The notes under the pieces were generated by a model. It made no database searches. It had not been told where the DNA came from and saw only the letters and a program-made list of their open reading frames with translations. 56,168 bases of DNA from Frankia sp. AgB32 (GTDB lineage Bacteria; Actinomycetota; Actinomycetes; Frankiales; Frankiaceae). Within the stretch, counting starts at the first letter, position 1. Each line of letters begins with the position of its first letter. Positions 24,375 to 32,939 of the stretch are shown here, piece after piece. The position numbers and the translations under genes were made by a program. The stretch lies in the NCBI RefSeq assembly GCF_023243045.1, contig NZ_JALKFX010000038.1, positions 1-56,168 on the forward strand. Direction: 5' to 3'.

Positions 24375-24791
24375 CTAGCGCTGGCTGTCCTGGTCGACGA
24401 TCCGCGTCAGCATGGACAGCAGGGTGCCCTGTTCCTCCTTGGACAGCGGCGCCAGCAGTTTGTCGTTCATCTGCTCGATGCGATCCGCCACCTGAGCGTG
24501 GGTGGACTCGCCGCGCCTGGTCAGCCGCAGGACGTTGCGCCGGCCATCGCGCGGATCCCGGACCCGACGGATGAGACCCCGCTGGACGAGTCTCGCGACC
24601 ACATCGGCGACGGTGGACCGGTCGAGCGACGCCCGTTCGCCGAGCGTGCGCTGGTCGATGTCGGGATCCGCCAGAAGGCTGTTGAGAACGACGAACTGCG
24701 GGGGTGTCGTCTCGGTGGAGACCGTGGTCGTCCACAGCTGGTAGGTCACCTGCTGCAGCCGCCGGGCGAGCTGGCCCGGGTGGCTGGACAT
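24375..24791 (-). CDS. MarR family transcriptional regulator
   Basis: A 138-residue winged-helix regulator. The dimer helix (MSSHPGQLARRLQQVTYQLW) is followed by the HTH (DQRTLGERASLDRSTVADVVARLVQRGLI) and the wing (RRVRDPRDGRRNVLRLTRRG), then C-terminal dimer helices. Members usually repress a nearby gene and release DNA on binding small aromatic or oxidising compounds. The AT-rich palindrome before the downstream DoxX gene is the likely target. ATG 24791 fits the family length. The open frame extends to 25004, adding 71 low-complexity residues that are probably not translated. Confidence 0.9.
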   Translation of the reverse strand: MSSHPGQLARRLQQVTYQLWTTTVSTETTPPQFVVLNSLLADPDIDQRTLGERASLDRSTVADVVARLVQRGLIRRVRDPRDGRRNVLRLTRRGESTHAQVADRIEQMNDKLLAPLSKEEQGTLLSMLTRIVDQDSQR

Positions 24792-25263
24792 GTCCACGAC
24801 GCCGCTGGTGGCGGGCGGTTCGGCCGGCGGCGAAGGCAGGGCTGCCGGCTCGGTTGCGCGTTGCCCGGGTAGGCGCTCGCCGGAATGTTCCAGCGCGCTG
24901 GTGTCATCACCGACACCCCGGGGCAACTGGTCGGATCGTGTGCGCGCGTTCAGGGTTCGCTTCCAATCCGGTGTCGAAGTAGGCGGCCGACGAGTTCGCC
25001 GCAAAGGTCATCATCGCTCATGTCGACGCTCGTTGTCGCCAGGCTGTCAGAATCACGTGGTGCCTCGGCGTCTGCGCCGTTACTGGGGTGGCATGTAGTG
25101 AAATTATAACTAGGGATTACCGGACATCCTGGTACGTGCGTAGTAGGCTCATCACCGCTTCGGGGTAGCCATTCGGGGATGTCATGCTCGTGACAGGGAG
25201 GCCCCGGGCACAACCTCCTGGTGGTGGGTGCATGACGGGCACTGTGCGGGTAGTGGCTCCCGT
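24792..25263. other. Intergenic region between divergent MarR and nucleotidyltransferase genes
   Basis: No convincing gene. It has an AT-rich island near 25098-25115 (GAAATTATAACTAGGG) that could hold a promoter -10 (TATAAC) for the rightward nucleotidyltransferase gene, leaving a leader of ~150 bases. Low-quality open frames on both strands show no family match. Confidence 0.4.
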
Positions 25264-26397
25264 ATGGAGGATGCGCCCAGAGGTCTGCGGGAGAGTCTGA
25301 AACGTGTCGCGGTGACCCTGAAGGAGGCGGACATCCCGTTCGCCCTCGGGGGAAGCTACGCATGTTGGGCCCGGGGCGGCCCCGAGCCTGTTCACGACGT
25401 GGATTTCATGCTGCGGGAGGAAGATGTCGCCCGCGCTGTCTCCGTGCTGGCCGCCGCCGGCCTGCGCTCGGTGGATCCGCCGGAGGACTGGCTCACCAAG
25501 GTGTTCGACGGCGAGGTGCTCGTCGATCTGATCCATCATCCGGTCGGTCGTGCCGTCACCGGCGAGATGCTGGAACGCTCCAGCGAGATGTCGGTCGACT
25601 CGGTGCGGATGCCCGTCCTGGACGCGACGGACTGGTTCGAGATGACCCTGCTGGCCCTGGAGGAACGGTACTGCGATCTGGCCCGCGTACTGCCGATGAT
25701 CCGGGCGATGCGGGAACAGGTCGACTGGGATCAGGTCCGCCGCGCCACGGCCGCCTCACCCTTTGCCGAAGCCGCCCTGCTGGTCGCCACAAGGCTCAGC
25801 CTGATACCCCCCGGAGACGGTCTCGCGTCGACGCCACCTGGCCGCAATGGCGCGAATCGCAAGGCCGGGCGAATCGCGGCGACGGGCACCGGAGTTTCTC
25901 CCCATTCCCCGGCGCCGACCAGCCCGCCGGGTACGGCCGAGCCGGCGATCGTGGCCGGCAGGGCGGACACGGCCGCTGACGGGGGTGTGCCGGGTGCTGA
26001 TTCCCGGCCCGAGGAGCGGGTCGCCACCGCTGGCCGGTCCGTGGCGGGTCAGCCGTCCGCCGGCGCCCCGGGATCGGGATCGGGATCGGCCGGGTCGGGT
26101 GCCGGTGCGTCGCAGGCCGCTCGCCGGGCGGTGGACCCGGCCGAAGCCGACGAGTACCTGGCCGGTGACCTGCACGAACTGCTTGCCGAGGATCCGCGGG
26201 TGGCGGAGTTGGGGTTGGAAGTGGCCGTCCGGGAGGGATACGTCCTCGTCGAGGGCGAGGTCGCGACGGACGCCCGTCGCCGGGCGGTCGCGCAGGTGAT
26301 CGCCGAGGCGGCTCCGGGGCATCCGGTGCGCAACGACGTCACCATCACCGGCCGGACCACGGCCGACGGACCGGCGAACGTGGAGACGATCCAATGA
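25264..26397 (+). CDS. Nucleotidyltransferase-fold protein with C-terminal BON domain
   Basis: A 377-residue two-domain protein. The N-terminal ~190 residues have a minimal nucleotidyltransferase fold: FALGGSYACWARGG, then VHDVDFMLREED with the metal-binding Asp-x-Asp, and LVDLIHHP with a third acidic residue. After a ~110-residue Gly/Ser/Pro linker, residues ~300-377 form a BON domain (DLHELLAEDPRV, VREGYVLVEGEV, HPVRNDVTITG), a fold that binds lipid or membranes. The stop overlaps the start of the metallophosphoesterase gene (ATGA), so the two are made together. A nucleotidyl transfer reaction reversed by the phosphoesterase is an attractive but unproven idea. ATG 25264 starts directly before the conserved helix. 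Confidence 0.8.
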   Translation: MEDAPRGLRESLKRVAVTLKEADIPFALGGSYACWARGGPEPVHDVDFMLREEDVARAVSVLAAAGLRSVDPPEDWLTKVFDGEVLVDLIHHPVGRAVTGEMLERSSEMSVDSVRMPVLDATDWFEMTLLALEERYCDLARVLPMIRAMREQVDWDQVRRATAASPFAEAALLVATRLSLIPPGDGLASTPPGRNGANRKAGRIAATGTGVSPHSPAPTSPPGTAEPAIVAGRADTAADGGVPGADSRPEERVATAGRSVAGQPSAGAPGSGSGSAGSGAGASQAARRAVDPAEADEYLAGDLHELLAEDPRVAELGLEVAVREGYVLVEGEVATDARRRAVAQVIAEAAPGHPVRNDVTITGRTTADGPANVETIQ

Positions 26398-27185
26398 TCC
26401 GAATCGCCGCGGTCGGCGACATCCATCTCGGTACGGACAGCGCCGGGACCTTCGCGCCCGTGCTGCGTGACCTGGTCGGGCGCGCGGACGTGTTGCTGCT
26501 CGCCGGCGACCTCACCCAGCACGGCCGGCCCGAGGAGGCCGAGGTGGTGGCGGCCGAGATCGCGCGGGCGGAGATCCCGGTTGTCGCCGTTCTGGGCAAC
26601 CACGATTACCACGGCGACGCGGAGGAGGAGATCACCGCGATACTCACCGCGGCGGGAGCCACGGTTCTGGAAGGCGCGGGAACGGTCCACGACATCGGCG
26701 GTGTGCGGCTCGGAGTGGCCGGGGTCAAGGGGTTTGGCGGGGGCTTTGCCGGAGCGAGTGGCTCCGACTTCGGCGAGCCGCTGATGAAGGCATTCGTCAG
26801 ACATGCCCGTGATGTTGCGAATAACCTGCTATTCGCGCTGGAAGAGCTGGACTGTGATATTCGCGTGGCGTTGACCCATTACGCGCCGGTGCCGGACACG
26901 CTCATCGGGGAGCGGGCCGAGATATATCCCTTCCTCGGCAGCTACCACCTCGCCGAGGCGGTGGATGCCGGCGGTGCCGAACTCGCGCTGCACGGTCATG
27001 CGCACGCAGGTTCGGAGCGTGGATCGACGGCAGGCGGAGTACCCGTTCGCAATGTCGCCCGGCCGGTGATCGGAAAGGCCTGTGCGCTGTATGAGATCGG
27101 CGTACGGACGGCCATTGATGCCGAACGCGCCGAGGTCCGGACATCACCGCACTCGGCGGATCTCGTCACGCCGGTGACGCCGTGA
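26394..27185 (+). CDS. Calcineurin-like metallophosphoesterase
   Basis: A 263-residue phosphoesterase with all metal-binding motifs: AVGDIHLG (motif I), LLAGDLTQHG (II), VLGNHDYHG (III), LTHYAP (IV) and LHGHAHAG (V). The segment after motif III (GGVRLGVAGVKGFGGGF) is typical of the actinobacterial subgroup acting on small phosphoesters or nucleotides. There is no signal peptide, so it acts in the cytoplasm. It is translationally coupled to the nucleotidyltransferase-BON gene by a 4-base overlap. The last ~20 residues are unstructured. The exact substrate cannot be inferred. Confidence 0.92.
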   Translation: MIRIAAVGDIHLGTDSAGTFAPVLRDLVGRADVLLLAGDLTQHGRPEEAEVVAAEIARAEIPVVAVLGNHDYHGDAEEEITAILTAAGATVLEGAGTVHDIGGVRLGVAGVKGFGGGFAGASGSDFGEPLMKAFVRHARDVANNLLFALEELDCDIRVALTHYAPVPDTLIGERAEIYPFLGSYHLAEAVDAGGAELALHGHAHAGSERGSTAGGVPVRNVARPVIGKACALYEIGVRTAIDAERAEVRTSPHSADLVTPVTP

Positions 27186-27843
27186 CCCGGGCGGGGGCGG
27201 TGTCGGGCCGCGGGCCGACCTGGTTCCTACGGGCTAATCCCACCGGCCCGGACAGGGGAGGCGTGCCGGTCCGGGCTACGGAGTTTCATGACCCGAGTGG
27301 GGGATGCGCGGTAGCCGCGCCGCGCGCCCGACGCGTGCCGGAGCCCGAACGGGCCAGTCCTCCGGGCCCTGGATGACCCGCGTGGACCACCCACGTGACG
27401 GTGGCCCGCTCGGGCCGCGCAACCGCGCCGCCCATGGTCCGTTTGGGGCATCCGTCCGCGCCCGGGTCGAACGGCCCGCCGAATGCTGATGATCCCGGCC
27501 AACACCGGATCAGGTTTGTTTCGTACCGAGCGTGCACATTCCCCGGACGAGGTGTCCGGTCACCTGCACGAGAATGCGGGCGAGGCGGAGGCGAGAACGG
27601 TCGGTCAGCGCCCCCGGCGCGGCGGGCCGGGGCGCCCTCGGCTGCGGTCACGGATCGTGGTAGATCATTTTGACGTGCCCGCGAGGGTGGCGGGGGCGCC
27701 CCGTGGCTGGGCATCAGGCCCGGCCGCCATGCCACCATCGGTGAAACCGCTACGGGACAAAGAGATTCGCGGCTGCGGAGAAATGTATTTCGCCGGATGA
27801 AGACGGCGGCATGACCTCCGCGTGGTTAGGGCACAGAACAGGC
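27186..27843. other. Gene-free stretch of about 650 bases
   Basis: Several open frames cross this stretch on both strands, but their translations are Arg/Pro/Gly-rich with no domain or hydrophobic pattern. I see no strong hairpin, tRNA or repeat. It may hold a decayed gene or long untranslated DNA. Confidence 0.45.
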
Positions 27844-28692
27844 ATGGGACGCACCGTGCTGGATCGACGGCCTCGTATCGCTACCAGGCGTGACGTCGTC
27901 TCCCGAGATGACGCCGCAGCGGACACCGCTCGCCCAGGCCGGCGGGAAGCCCGAGCGGTCGCTGCCGACGCCCGATCGGGCGAGGCCACCTCGTCCCGCC
28001 ACACCAGCCCGTCCCGTCGCACGGCCCAGCCGGGTCGTGCCGCCCAGCCGGGTCGGGACCTGGCGACGGAACCAGCCGCCCGGCCGGGGGCGGCTGGGCG
28101 GAGTGCCGCCGGCTCCACCTCTGCGGTCGCTGTTACGACGACTCCGGTCCGGCCCGCCTCGACTCCTGGCCGTGCCGCGCCGGCGCCGGCCAGCACGGTC
28201 GATGACCGGGCCGCCGCCAGAAGGACCGCCGCTGGTCAAGGCGCTGGAAATCGGGGCACTGCGGCCCGAGGTGCTGCGGCCCGGGGAACTGCCGGTCGGG
28301 GTGGCGCTGTCCGGGGTGGCGCTGTCCGGGGTGGCGCTGTTCCGGCCACGCGGAGTCGGCTCGCCGGGTCGACCGCGGCGACGGCGGGCGCGGGAGCGGC
28401 GCAGGCGGAGCCGGCCAGCGTTCGCCGGCTGGTCATCTGGGGACTGGTCGCGAGCGTCGCGTTCCTGCTGTTCTTCGCCGCGCTCGGGGCGTTCGGAGTC
28501 CTCGCGCTCGGCGCACTGGCGGGGCTGTGGTCACTTGGCGTGGCATGGATCATCATCTTCGGGCCGCCGGCCGTCGACGGTCTGCTGCTGCGGGAGCAGT
28601 ACGCGGCCCTGCGGACCCAGAGCGGGAAAGCGCGAGCGCGGCTGCGTGGGCGCGAGCAGGCCACCAGGGAGCCGCCGGAGCCGGTGGACTGA
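27844..28692 (+). CDS. Membrane protein with long disordered N-terminus
   Basis: A predicted 282-residue protein. The first ~185 residues are low-complexity Arg/Ala/Gly/Ser/Thr sequence with short repeats such as GGAVRGGAV. Two adjacent hydrophobic helices follow at about 195-245 (LVIWGLVASVAFLLFFAALG, LGALAGLWSLGVAWIIIFG). The charged C-terminus (YAALRTQSGKARARLRGRE) should face the cytoplasm. No family is recognised. The membrane part is clearly protein-like; the N-terminal part may be partly over-extended. ATG 27844 is chosen over ATG 27811; neither has a strong ribosome binding site. Confidence 0.55.
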   Translation: MGRTVLDRRPRIATRRDVVSRDDAAADTARPGRREARAVAADARSGEATSSRHTSPSRRTAQPGRAAQPGRDLATEPAARPGAAGRSAAGSTSAVAVTTTPVRPASTPGRAAPAPASTVDDRAAARRTAAGQGAGNRGTAARGAAARGTAGRGGAVRGGAVRGGAVPATRSRLAGSTAATAGAGAAQAEPASVRRLVIWGLVASVAFLLFFAALGAFGVLALGALAGLWSLGVAWIIIFGPPAVDGLLLREQYAALRTQSGKARARLRGREQATREPPEPVD

Positions 28693-28761
28693 TCGTCCGG
28701 GCGCAACGCACCGAGCGTGACCGGCGGCATACCGAGGGTCCACCGGGGGTAGGACGGTGCT

Positions 28762-28995
28762 ATGGGCATGCGTGGGCGCGGCGGGGACGAACGGTGGCCG
28801 GGCGCTGGTGGCCTGCTGCGAACTCTGGTCTCCGGCCTGAGCCAGGCCGAACGTGAGGAGACGCTGCGCCTGCTCCGCCGACGACTTGCCGAGGACCGCG
28901 CGGCTGCTTTCGACGGCCAGCGGGAACGTCAGGTCGACGTCGGGCCGCGCAGCCGGGCGGCCCGTGCGCCGACGGCGAAGCACGGCGGGGGCTGA
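28762..28995 (+). CDS. Small charged protein of unknown function
   Basis: A 77-residue basic protein. The central part (LLRTLVSGLSQAEREETLRLLRRRLAEDRAA) should form amphipathic helices, while both ends are disordered. AGGACGG 6 bases before ATG 28762 is a fair Shine-Dalgarno. It lies 69 bases after the membrane protein gene on the same strand and could share its transcript. No family recognised. Confidence 0.55.
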   Translation: MGMRGRGGDERWPGAGGLLRTLVSGLSQAEREETLRLLRRRLAEDRAAAFDGQRERQVDVGPRSRAARAPTAKHGGG

Positions 28996-29040
28996 GCCCG
29001 GGACTGCGCCGGGGTCACCCCCGCCGCGGGACGGGTGCGG

Positions 29041-29265
29041 TCAGCCGCAGCAGCCACCTCCGCAGCACGCCCCGCCACCGCCGCTGGGCGCGGCCATCGC
29101 CGGGGCGGCGGCGCCGCGGCTGACCGCGACCGCGGAGAAGACCCGCGAGGTCTCGGCATGCCCGGCGGGGCAGGCCACCCCGCCGGCCGGGACGGGCTCG
29201 CTGATGCTCCGGCGGATCTCGAACGACGCGTCGCAGATCCGGCATCGGTAGTCGTAGGCAGGCAT
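29041..29265 (-). CDS. FmdB family zinc-ribbon protein
   Basis: A 74-residue protein starting MPAYDYRCRICDASFE, the signature of the FmdB/CxxC_CxxC_SSSS family. Cys8 and Cys11 plus a later Cys-x-x-x-His (VACPAGH) form a zinc ribbon. The tail is Gly/Cys-rich (ACCGGGCCG), which may bind another metal. The family was first linked to the regulation of formamidase and amidase genes. It is divergent from an L-asparaginase gene, also an amide hydrolase, with 168 bases between them. Whether this is a functional link is inference. ATG 29265 fits the family start exactly. Confidence 0.9.
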   Translation of the reverse strand: MPAYDYRCRICDASFEIRRSISEPVPAGGVACPAGHAETSRVFSAVAVSRGAAAPAMAAPSGGGGACCGGGCCG

Positions 29266-29433
29266 GTCGTCCAGGGTAAGCCGAGCGGCCCGCAGCGGTG
29301 ACCGCTCCGCGCAACCAGCCGCGGGTCTCGCCATCCGCCGGCGCACATGGGTCGTTACGGGAGTTTCGGCGGCATCTGCGCAGGATCGGCACAACGTCCG
29401 CCCTGACGAGCCGCCCGTCGTACGCTGACCTGC

Positions 29434-30465
29434 ATGGTGGTACCGGAGGGTCCCCAGGTGGTCGCCGAGGTCGTCCGCGGGTTGCGCGGTGGTGAGCCGT
29501 TCGTGGAGAGCCTCCATCACGGCACGGTCGTGGGGTTGGCCCGAGATGGCTCGGTCGCGCTCCGGGTCGGCGCGCCGGACCTGCCGATGTTCCCGCGTTC
29601 GTCGGTCAAGCCGATGCAGGCCGTGGCGATTCTGCGGGCCGGTCTCGACCGGGTGTTCCTGAGCCGGCACGTCCCGACCGACCTGTTGGCGATCGTCGCC
29701 AGCTCACACAGCGGCGCGGGACCGCACCTGGTCCGGGTGCTGGAGATCCTCTCGGTGGCGGGCGTCTCGACCGACGCCCTGCAGTGCCCGGCGGACCTGC
29801 CGCTGGACGCGGCGGCGGCGCAGGCGCACCTTCGGGCGGGCGGCAGCGCAGAGCCGATCCTGATGAACTGCTCCGGCAAGCACGCCGGAATGATCGCCTG
29901 CTGCGTGGCCGCCGGCTGGCCCATCGAAAACTACCTCGCGCCGGACCATCCGCTGCAGCTCGCCGTGCGCGCCACGATCGAGGACCTGTGCGGTGTGGAG
30001 ATCGCCGGTACGACGGTGGACGGCTGCGGAGCACCGCTGTTCGCCCTGTCGCTGACCGGCCTCGCGCGTGGCCTGCAGGCGATGGTCCAGGCCGAGCGGG
30101 GCAGCGAGCGGCGGCGGGTGGTGGATGCCATGCGGGCGCACCCTGAGCTGATCGGCGGGTTGGGGCTGCCCGACACCGAACTGATGCGGGCCGTGCCCGG
30201 CATCGTCGCCAAGAACGGCGCCGAAGGGGTCACGGTGGTCGCGACCGCCGACGGTCACGCGGTCGCGGTCAAGATCGCCGATGGCAACGGGCGGGCGGGC
30301 ATCCCGGTCGCGATCGCCGCGCTCAACCGCCTGGGCGCCCTACCCGCCCGTGACATCCCCGGGCGGACGGAGACCGATATGGCCCAGATCGCCTTCCTGG
30401 CGGCGCCGGTCGTGCTCGGCGGCGGGCAGCCCGTCGGCTCGGTGCGCGCGCGGCTGCCTGGCTGA
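29434..30465 (+). CDS. L-asparaginase II family protein
   Basis: A 343-residue protein of the asparaginase II family (PF06089), which hydrolyses L-asparagine to aspartate and ammonia and is unrelated to the E. coli AnsA/AnsB fold. Family motifs are present: FPRSSVKPMQA, ASSHSGAGPH, LQCPADLP, LMNCSGKHAGM, and VDGCGAPLFA. Later come PGIVAKNGAEGV and KIADGNGRAG. There is no signal peptide, so it is cytoplasmic. ATG 29434 starts ten residues before the conserved N-terminus. The stop lies 39 bases from the end of the convergent DnaJ-domain gene. It probably supplies nitrogen from asparagine. Confidence 0.93.
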   Translation: MVVPEGPQVVAEVVRGLRGGEPFVESLHHGTVVGLARDGSVALRVGAPDLPMFPRSSVKPMQAVAILRAGLDRVFLSRHVPTDLLAIVASSHSGAGPHLVRVLEILSVAGVSTDALQCPADLPLDAAAAQAHLRAGGSAEPILMNCSGKHAGMIACCVAAGWPIENYLAPDHPLQLAVRATIEDLCGVEIAGTTVDGCGAPLFALSLTGLARGLQAMVQAERGSERRRVVDAMRAHPELIGGLGLPDTELMRAVPGIVAKNGAEGVTVVATADGHAVAVKIADGNGRAGIPVAIAALNRLGALPARDIPGRTETDMAQIAFLAAPVVLGGGQPVGSVRARLPG

Positions 30466-30504
30466 GCCCCGCCCGGGCCACGGCGGCGCGTCTCCTGCCC
30501 GGCC

Positions 30505-31008
30505 TCAGCCCGCTGGTCCGTTCGGGGGGTGCCGGCTGTCCGTGCCCGGCGGTTGGCGAGGGCGGCCCGCGACGGCGACGGCGATGGGCGGGATCACCGC
30601 CGCGACCGCGCACATGACCATGGCAGCCGGCAGGGAGTACAGGCGGACGACCGCACCTCCGGAGATGAACAGGGCCAGCGCGATCCCCATGAGGACCAGA
30701 TAGCGCCGGCGCACCACCGGATCGGCCCCCGGCTGCGGCGCACCGGCCCCGCCCCTCCGACCGGGCGGGGGTGGTGGCCCGGCGGCGCCGGGTCGGGCGG
30801 GAGCGGCCAGGCGCTGGTCGTACTGCCGTCGCAGGGTGGCGTCGGCCAGGACGCGATAGGCGACGTTCACCTGGGCGAAGGCCGGCGCGCGGCCGCCGGT
30901 GTCCGGGTGGGTCCGCCGCGCGGCGGCCCGGTAGGCGTGCCGGATCTGCTCGGCGGTCGCGTCCGGCGCCACCCCGAGCACGTCGTACAGCGATGGTTCG
31001 GCACCCAT
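30505..31008 (-). CDS. DnaJ-domain membrane protein
   Basis: A 167-residue protein with an N-terminal J domain (SLYDVLGVAPDATAEQIRHAYR, then RRTHPDTGG with the HPD motif and YRVLADATLRRQYD). A Pro/Gly linker leads to two membrane helices (VLMGIALALFISGGAVV and AAMVMCAVAAVIPPIAVAVA). The HPD motif stimulates Hsp70 ATPases, so this is a membrane-tethered co-chaperone recruiting DnaK, or possibly the Hsp70-WD40 protein in this window, to the membrane. There is no Gly/Phe or zinc-finger region, so it is not a true DnaJ. ATG 31008 is preceded by GGGAAGG. Confidence 0.88.
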   Translation of the reverse strand: MGAEPSLYDVLGVAPDATAEQIRHAYRAAARRTHPDTGGRAPAFAQVNVAYRVLADATLRRQYDQRLAAPARPGAAGPPPPPGRRGGAGAPQPGADPVVRRRYLVLMGIALALFISGGAVVRLYSLPAAMVMCAVAAVIPPIAVAVAGRPRQPPGTDSRHPPNGPAG

Positions 31009-31140
31009 GCGGCGCCTTCCCGGCCGCCGGCGGGCCACCCCGGTGGGTGGTGCGGCGACACCATGTCACGGCAGTGCGGGACGAGTCGTTACGGTGACAG
31101 GCCAGCCGGTGGCGTGGCCAGTATGGGAACTGTGCCCAGC

Positions 31141-32652
31141 ATGAGCGTCGAACCACCCGCGGGCGAGCCGCCCGACACCGCCGCGGACCGCCCGAGCCCG
31201 CACTGCTCGCCGCCGCACCGCCCGCCGCCGGGTCCGGCGGTCGGTGACCAGCTCGCATCGGTCGTCGGGGAGCCGGACGTCGCCGGCCGGCTGACCGTGA
31301 CCGGCCCGCCGGACGTGCTGCCCAGCCTGTACCGGGTCACGACGATCGCCGCCACGGCCGTCGCGGCGGCCGCGGTCGGGGCCGGGCGCCTGCTGGCCAC
31401 CCGCCTCGGCGGCGGTGACGTGGCGGTGGCGGTGGACACCCGGCATGCCGCCGCAGCCTTCCGCAGCGAGCGTTATCTGCGGACCGACGGGCAGCCGCCG
31501 CCAACACCGTGGGATCCGGTCTCCGGCTACTACGCCACCGCCGACGACCGGTGGATCCAGCTGCACTGCAACTTCGCGCACCATCGCGACGGAGTACTGG
31601 GACTGCTCGGCGCGTCGAACGACCCGGCCGCCGTAGCCCGGGCCATCCGCCGCCGTGACGCGTCGTCGCTGGAGGCGGACCTTCAGGCTGCGGGGATGTG
31701 CGCGACCATGGCCCGATCGGAGCAGGCATGGTCGGCGCACGAGCAGGCCCGTGCGCTGGACGGGCTGCCGCTGGTGGAGACCACCCGGCTGGGGGAGACC
31801 GCGGCGGAGCCACTGCCGCCCGTCCGGGCCATACCCGCCTGGATGCCCGCCGGAATGGCGGCCGGGATGGACGCACTGCCTGCCGCCGGGCTGCGGGTGC
31901 TGGACCTGAGCCGCGTCATCGCCGGTCCGGTCGCGGGGCGCACGCTCGCCGCCTATGGCGCGGACGTGCTGCGGATCGACGCCCCGCACCTGCCGGAGAT
32001 GGGCAGTCTGCTGGCCGACACCGGCTTCGGCAAACGCAACGCGTATCTCGATCTGCGGGTGGCGGCCGACGCGCGCCGGCTGCGCAAACTGATCGCCACC
32101 GCGGACGTCGTCCTACAGGCCTACCGCCCGGGCGCCCTGGACCGGATCGGCCTCGGGCCCGACGCGGTGGCGCGGCTGCGGCCCGGCATCGTCTACGCGT
32201 CCATCAGCGCCTACGGGCGGCGGGGGCCCTGGCGCGGGCTGCGTGGGTTCGACAGTCTGGTGCAGACCGCGTCCGGGCTCGCTCTCGGCGCGGCGGCGGC
32301 CAGCGGATCGGCGCGCCCGGTGCCGCTGCCCGCCCAGGCGCTCGATCACGCCACCGGCTACCTCGCCGCCTACGGCGTGCTGGACGCGCTGGCCCGCCGG
32401 GTCCGCGAGGGCGGTGGCTGGCACGTCCAGGTCTCGCTGGCCCGAACCGGACGCTGGCTTCAGTCGTTGGGTAGGCACGACACTCTCGCGTCAGTCAATC
32501 AGACCGTGGATGACGTCGCGGCGTACCGGGATGTGTTACCGAGCGATTTCGGTGAGTTGTCCTACATTCGTCCGGCGGGGACGGTCGCCGGCGTCGCCCC
32601 GCATTGGCAGCGACCGCCCGCGAGGCCGGGTACCAGCCAACCTGCCTGGTAG
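31141..32652 (+). CDS. Family III CoA-transferase (CaiB/BaiF) with permuted domain order
   Basis: A 503-residue CoA-transferase. The usual N-terminal signature GLRVLDLSRVIAGPVAGRT appears only at about residue 250, with YGADVLRID after it and the catalytic Asp expected in GFDSLVQTASG. The sequence that normally forms the second half (FRSERYLRTDGQPPP, YYATADDRWIQLHCNF, EQAWSAHEQARAL) comes first. This permuted order exists in a known subgroup of ~460-residue proteobacterial and actinobacterial CoA-transferases. They move CoA between carboxylic acids; the substrate is unknown. ATG 31141 or ATG 31123 may be used. The first ~60 residues are disordered. Confidence 0.88.
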   Translation: MSVEPPAGEPPDTAADRPSPHCSPPHRPPPGPAVGDQLASVVGEPDVAGRLTVTGPPDVLPSLYRVTTIAATAVAAAAVGAGRLLATRLGGGDVAVAVDTRHAAAAFRSERYLRTDGQPPPTPWDPVSGYYATADDRWIQLHCNFAHHRDGVLGLLGASNDPAAVARAIRRRDASSLEADLQAAGMCATMARSEQAWSAHEQARALDGLPLVETTRLGETAAEPLPPVRAIPAWMPAGMAAGMDALPAAGLRVLDLSRVIAGPVAGRTLAAYGADVLRIDAPHLPEMGSLLADTGFGKRNAYLDLRVAADARRLRKLIATADVVLQAYRPGALDRIGLGPDAVARLRPGIVYASISAYGRRGPWRGLRGFDSLVQTASGLALGAAAASGSARPVPLPAQALDHATGYLAAYGVLDALARRVREGGGWHVQVSLARTGRWLQSLGRHDTLASVNQTVDDVAAYRDVLPSDFGELSYIRPAGTVAGVAPHWQRPPARPGTSQPAW

Positions 32653-32939
32653 AGGTACATATCCGCACTCTTTCACCGTAATTGGTCTGTAGTGGGAACT
32701 CGGTCTCGGGAAGCCCACGCAGATGAACGGCGGCGCGCCTAACGTCCACGAATGTGTCACTGGTGTAACAACCTGTTGTGGCCGCTTTCGGGCGATCTGC
32801 TCGAAGGACTAGGTTGCCGCCATCTCAAGCGCGGCGAACGCGGCCGGCGGCGAGACGTCGGGCGTGCGGGGGCAGCGACACAGCGTGGTCGGGCGACGGC
32901 AGTGTGGTCGCGTCCGGCCGAACCGGAGGAGGAACATCG

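Noticed and set aside
24115-24380. Small membrane peptide gene after marR
   Set aside because: A hydrophobic stretch is encoded, but no ATG or GTG start or ribosome binding site is present in that frame.
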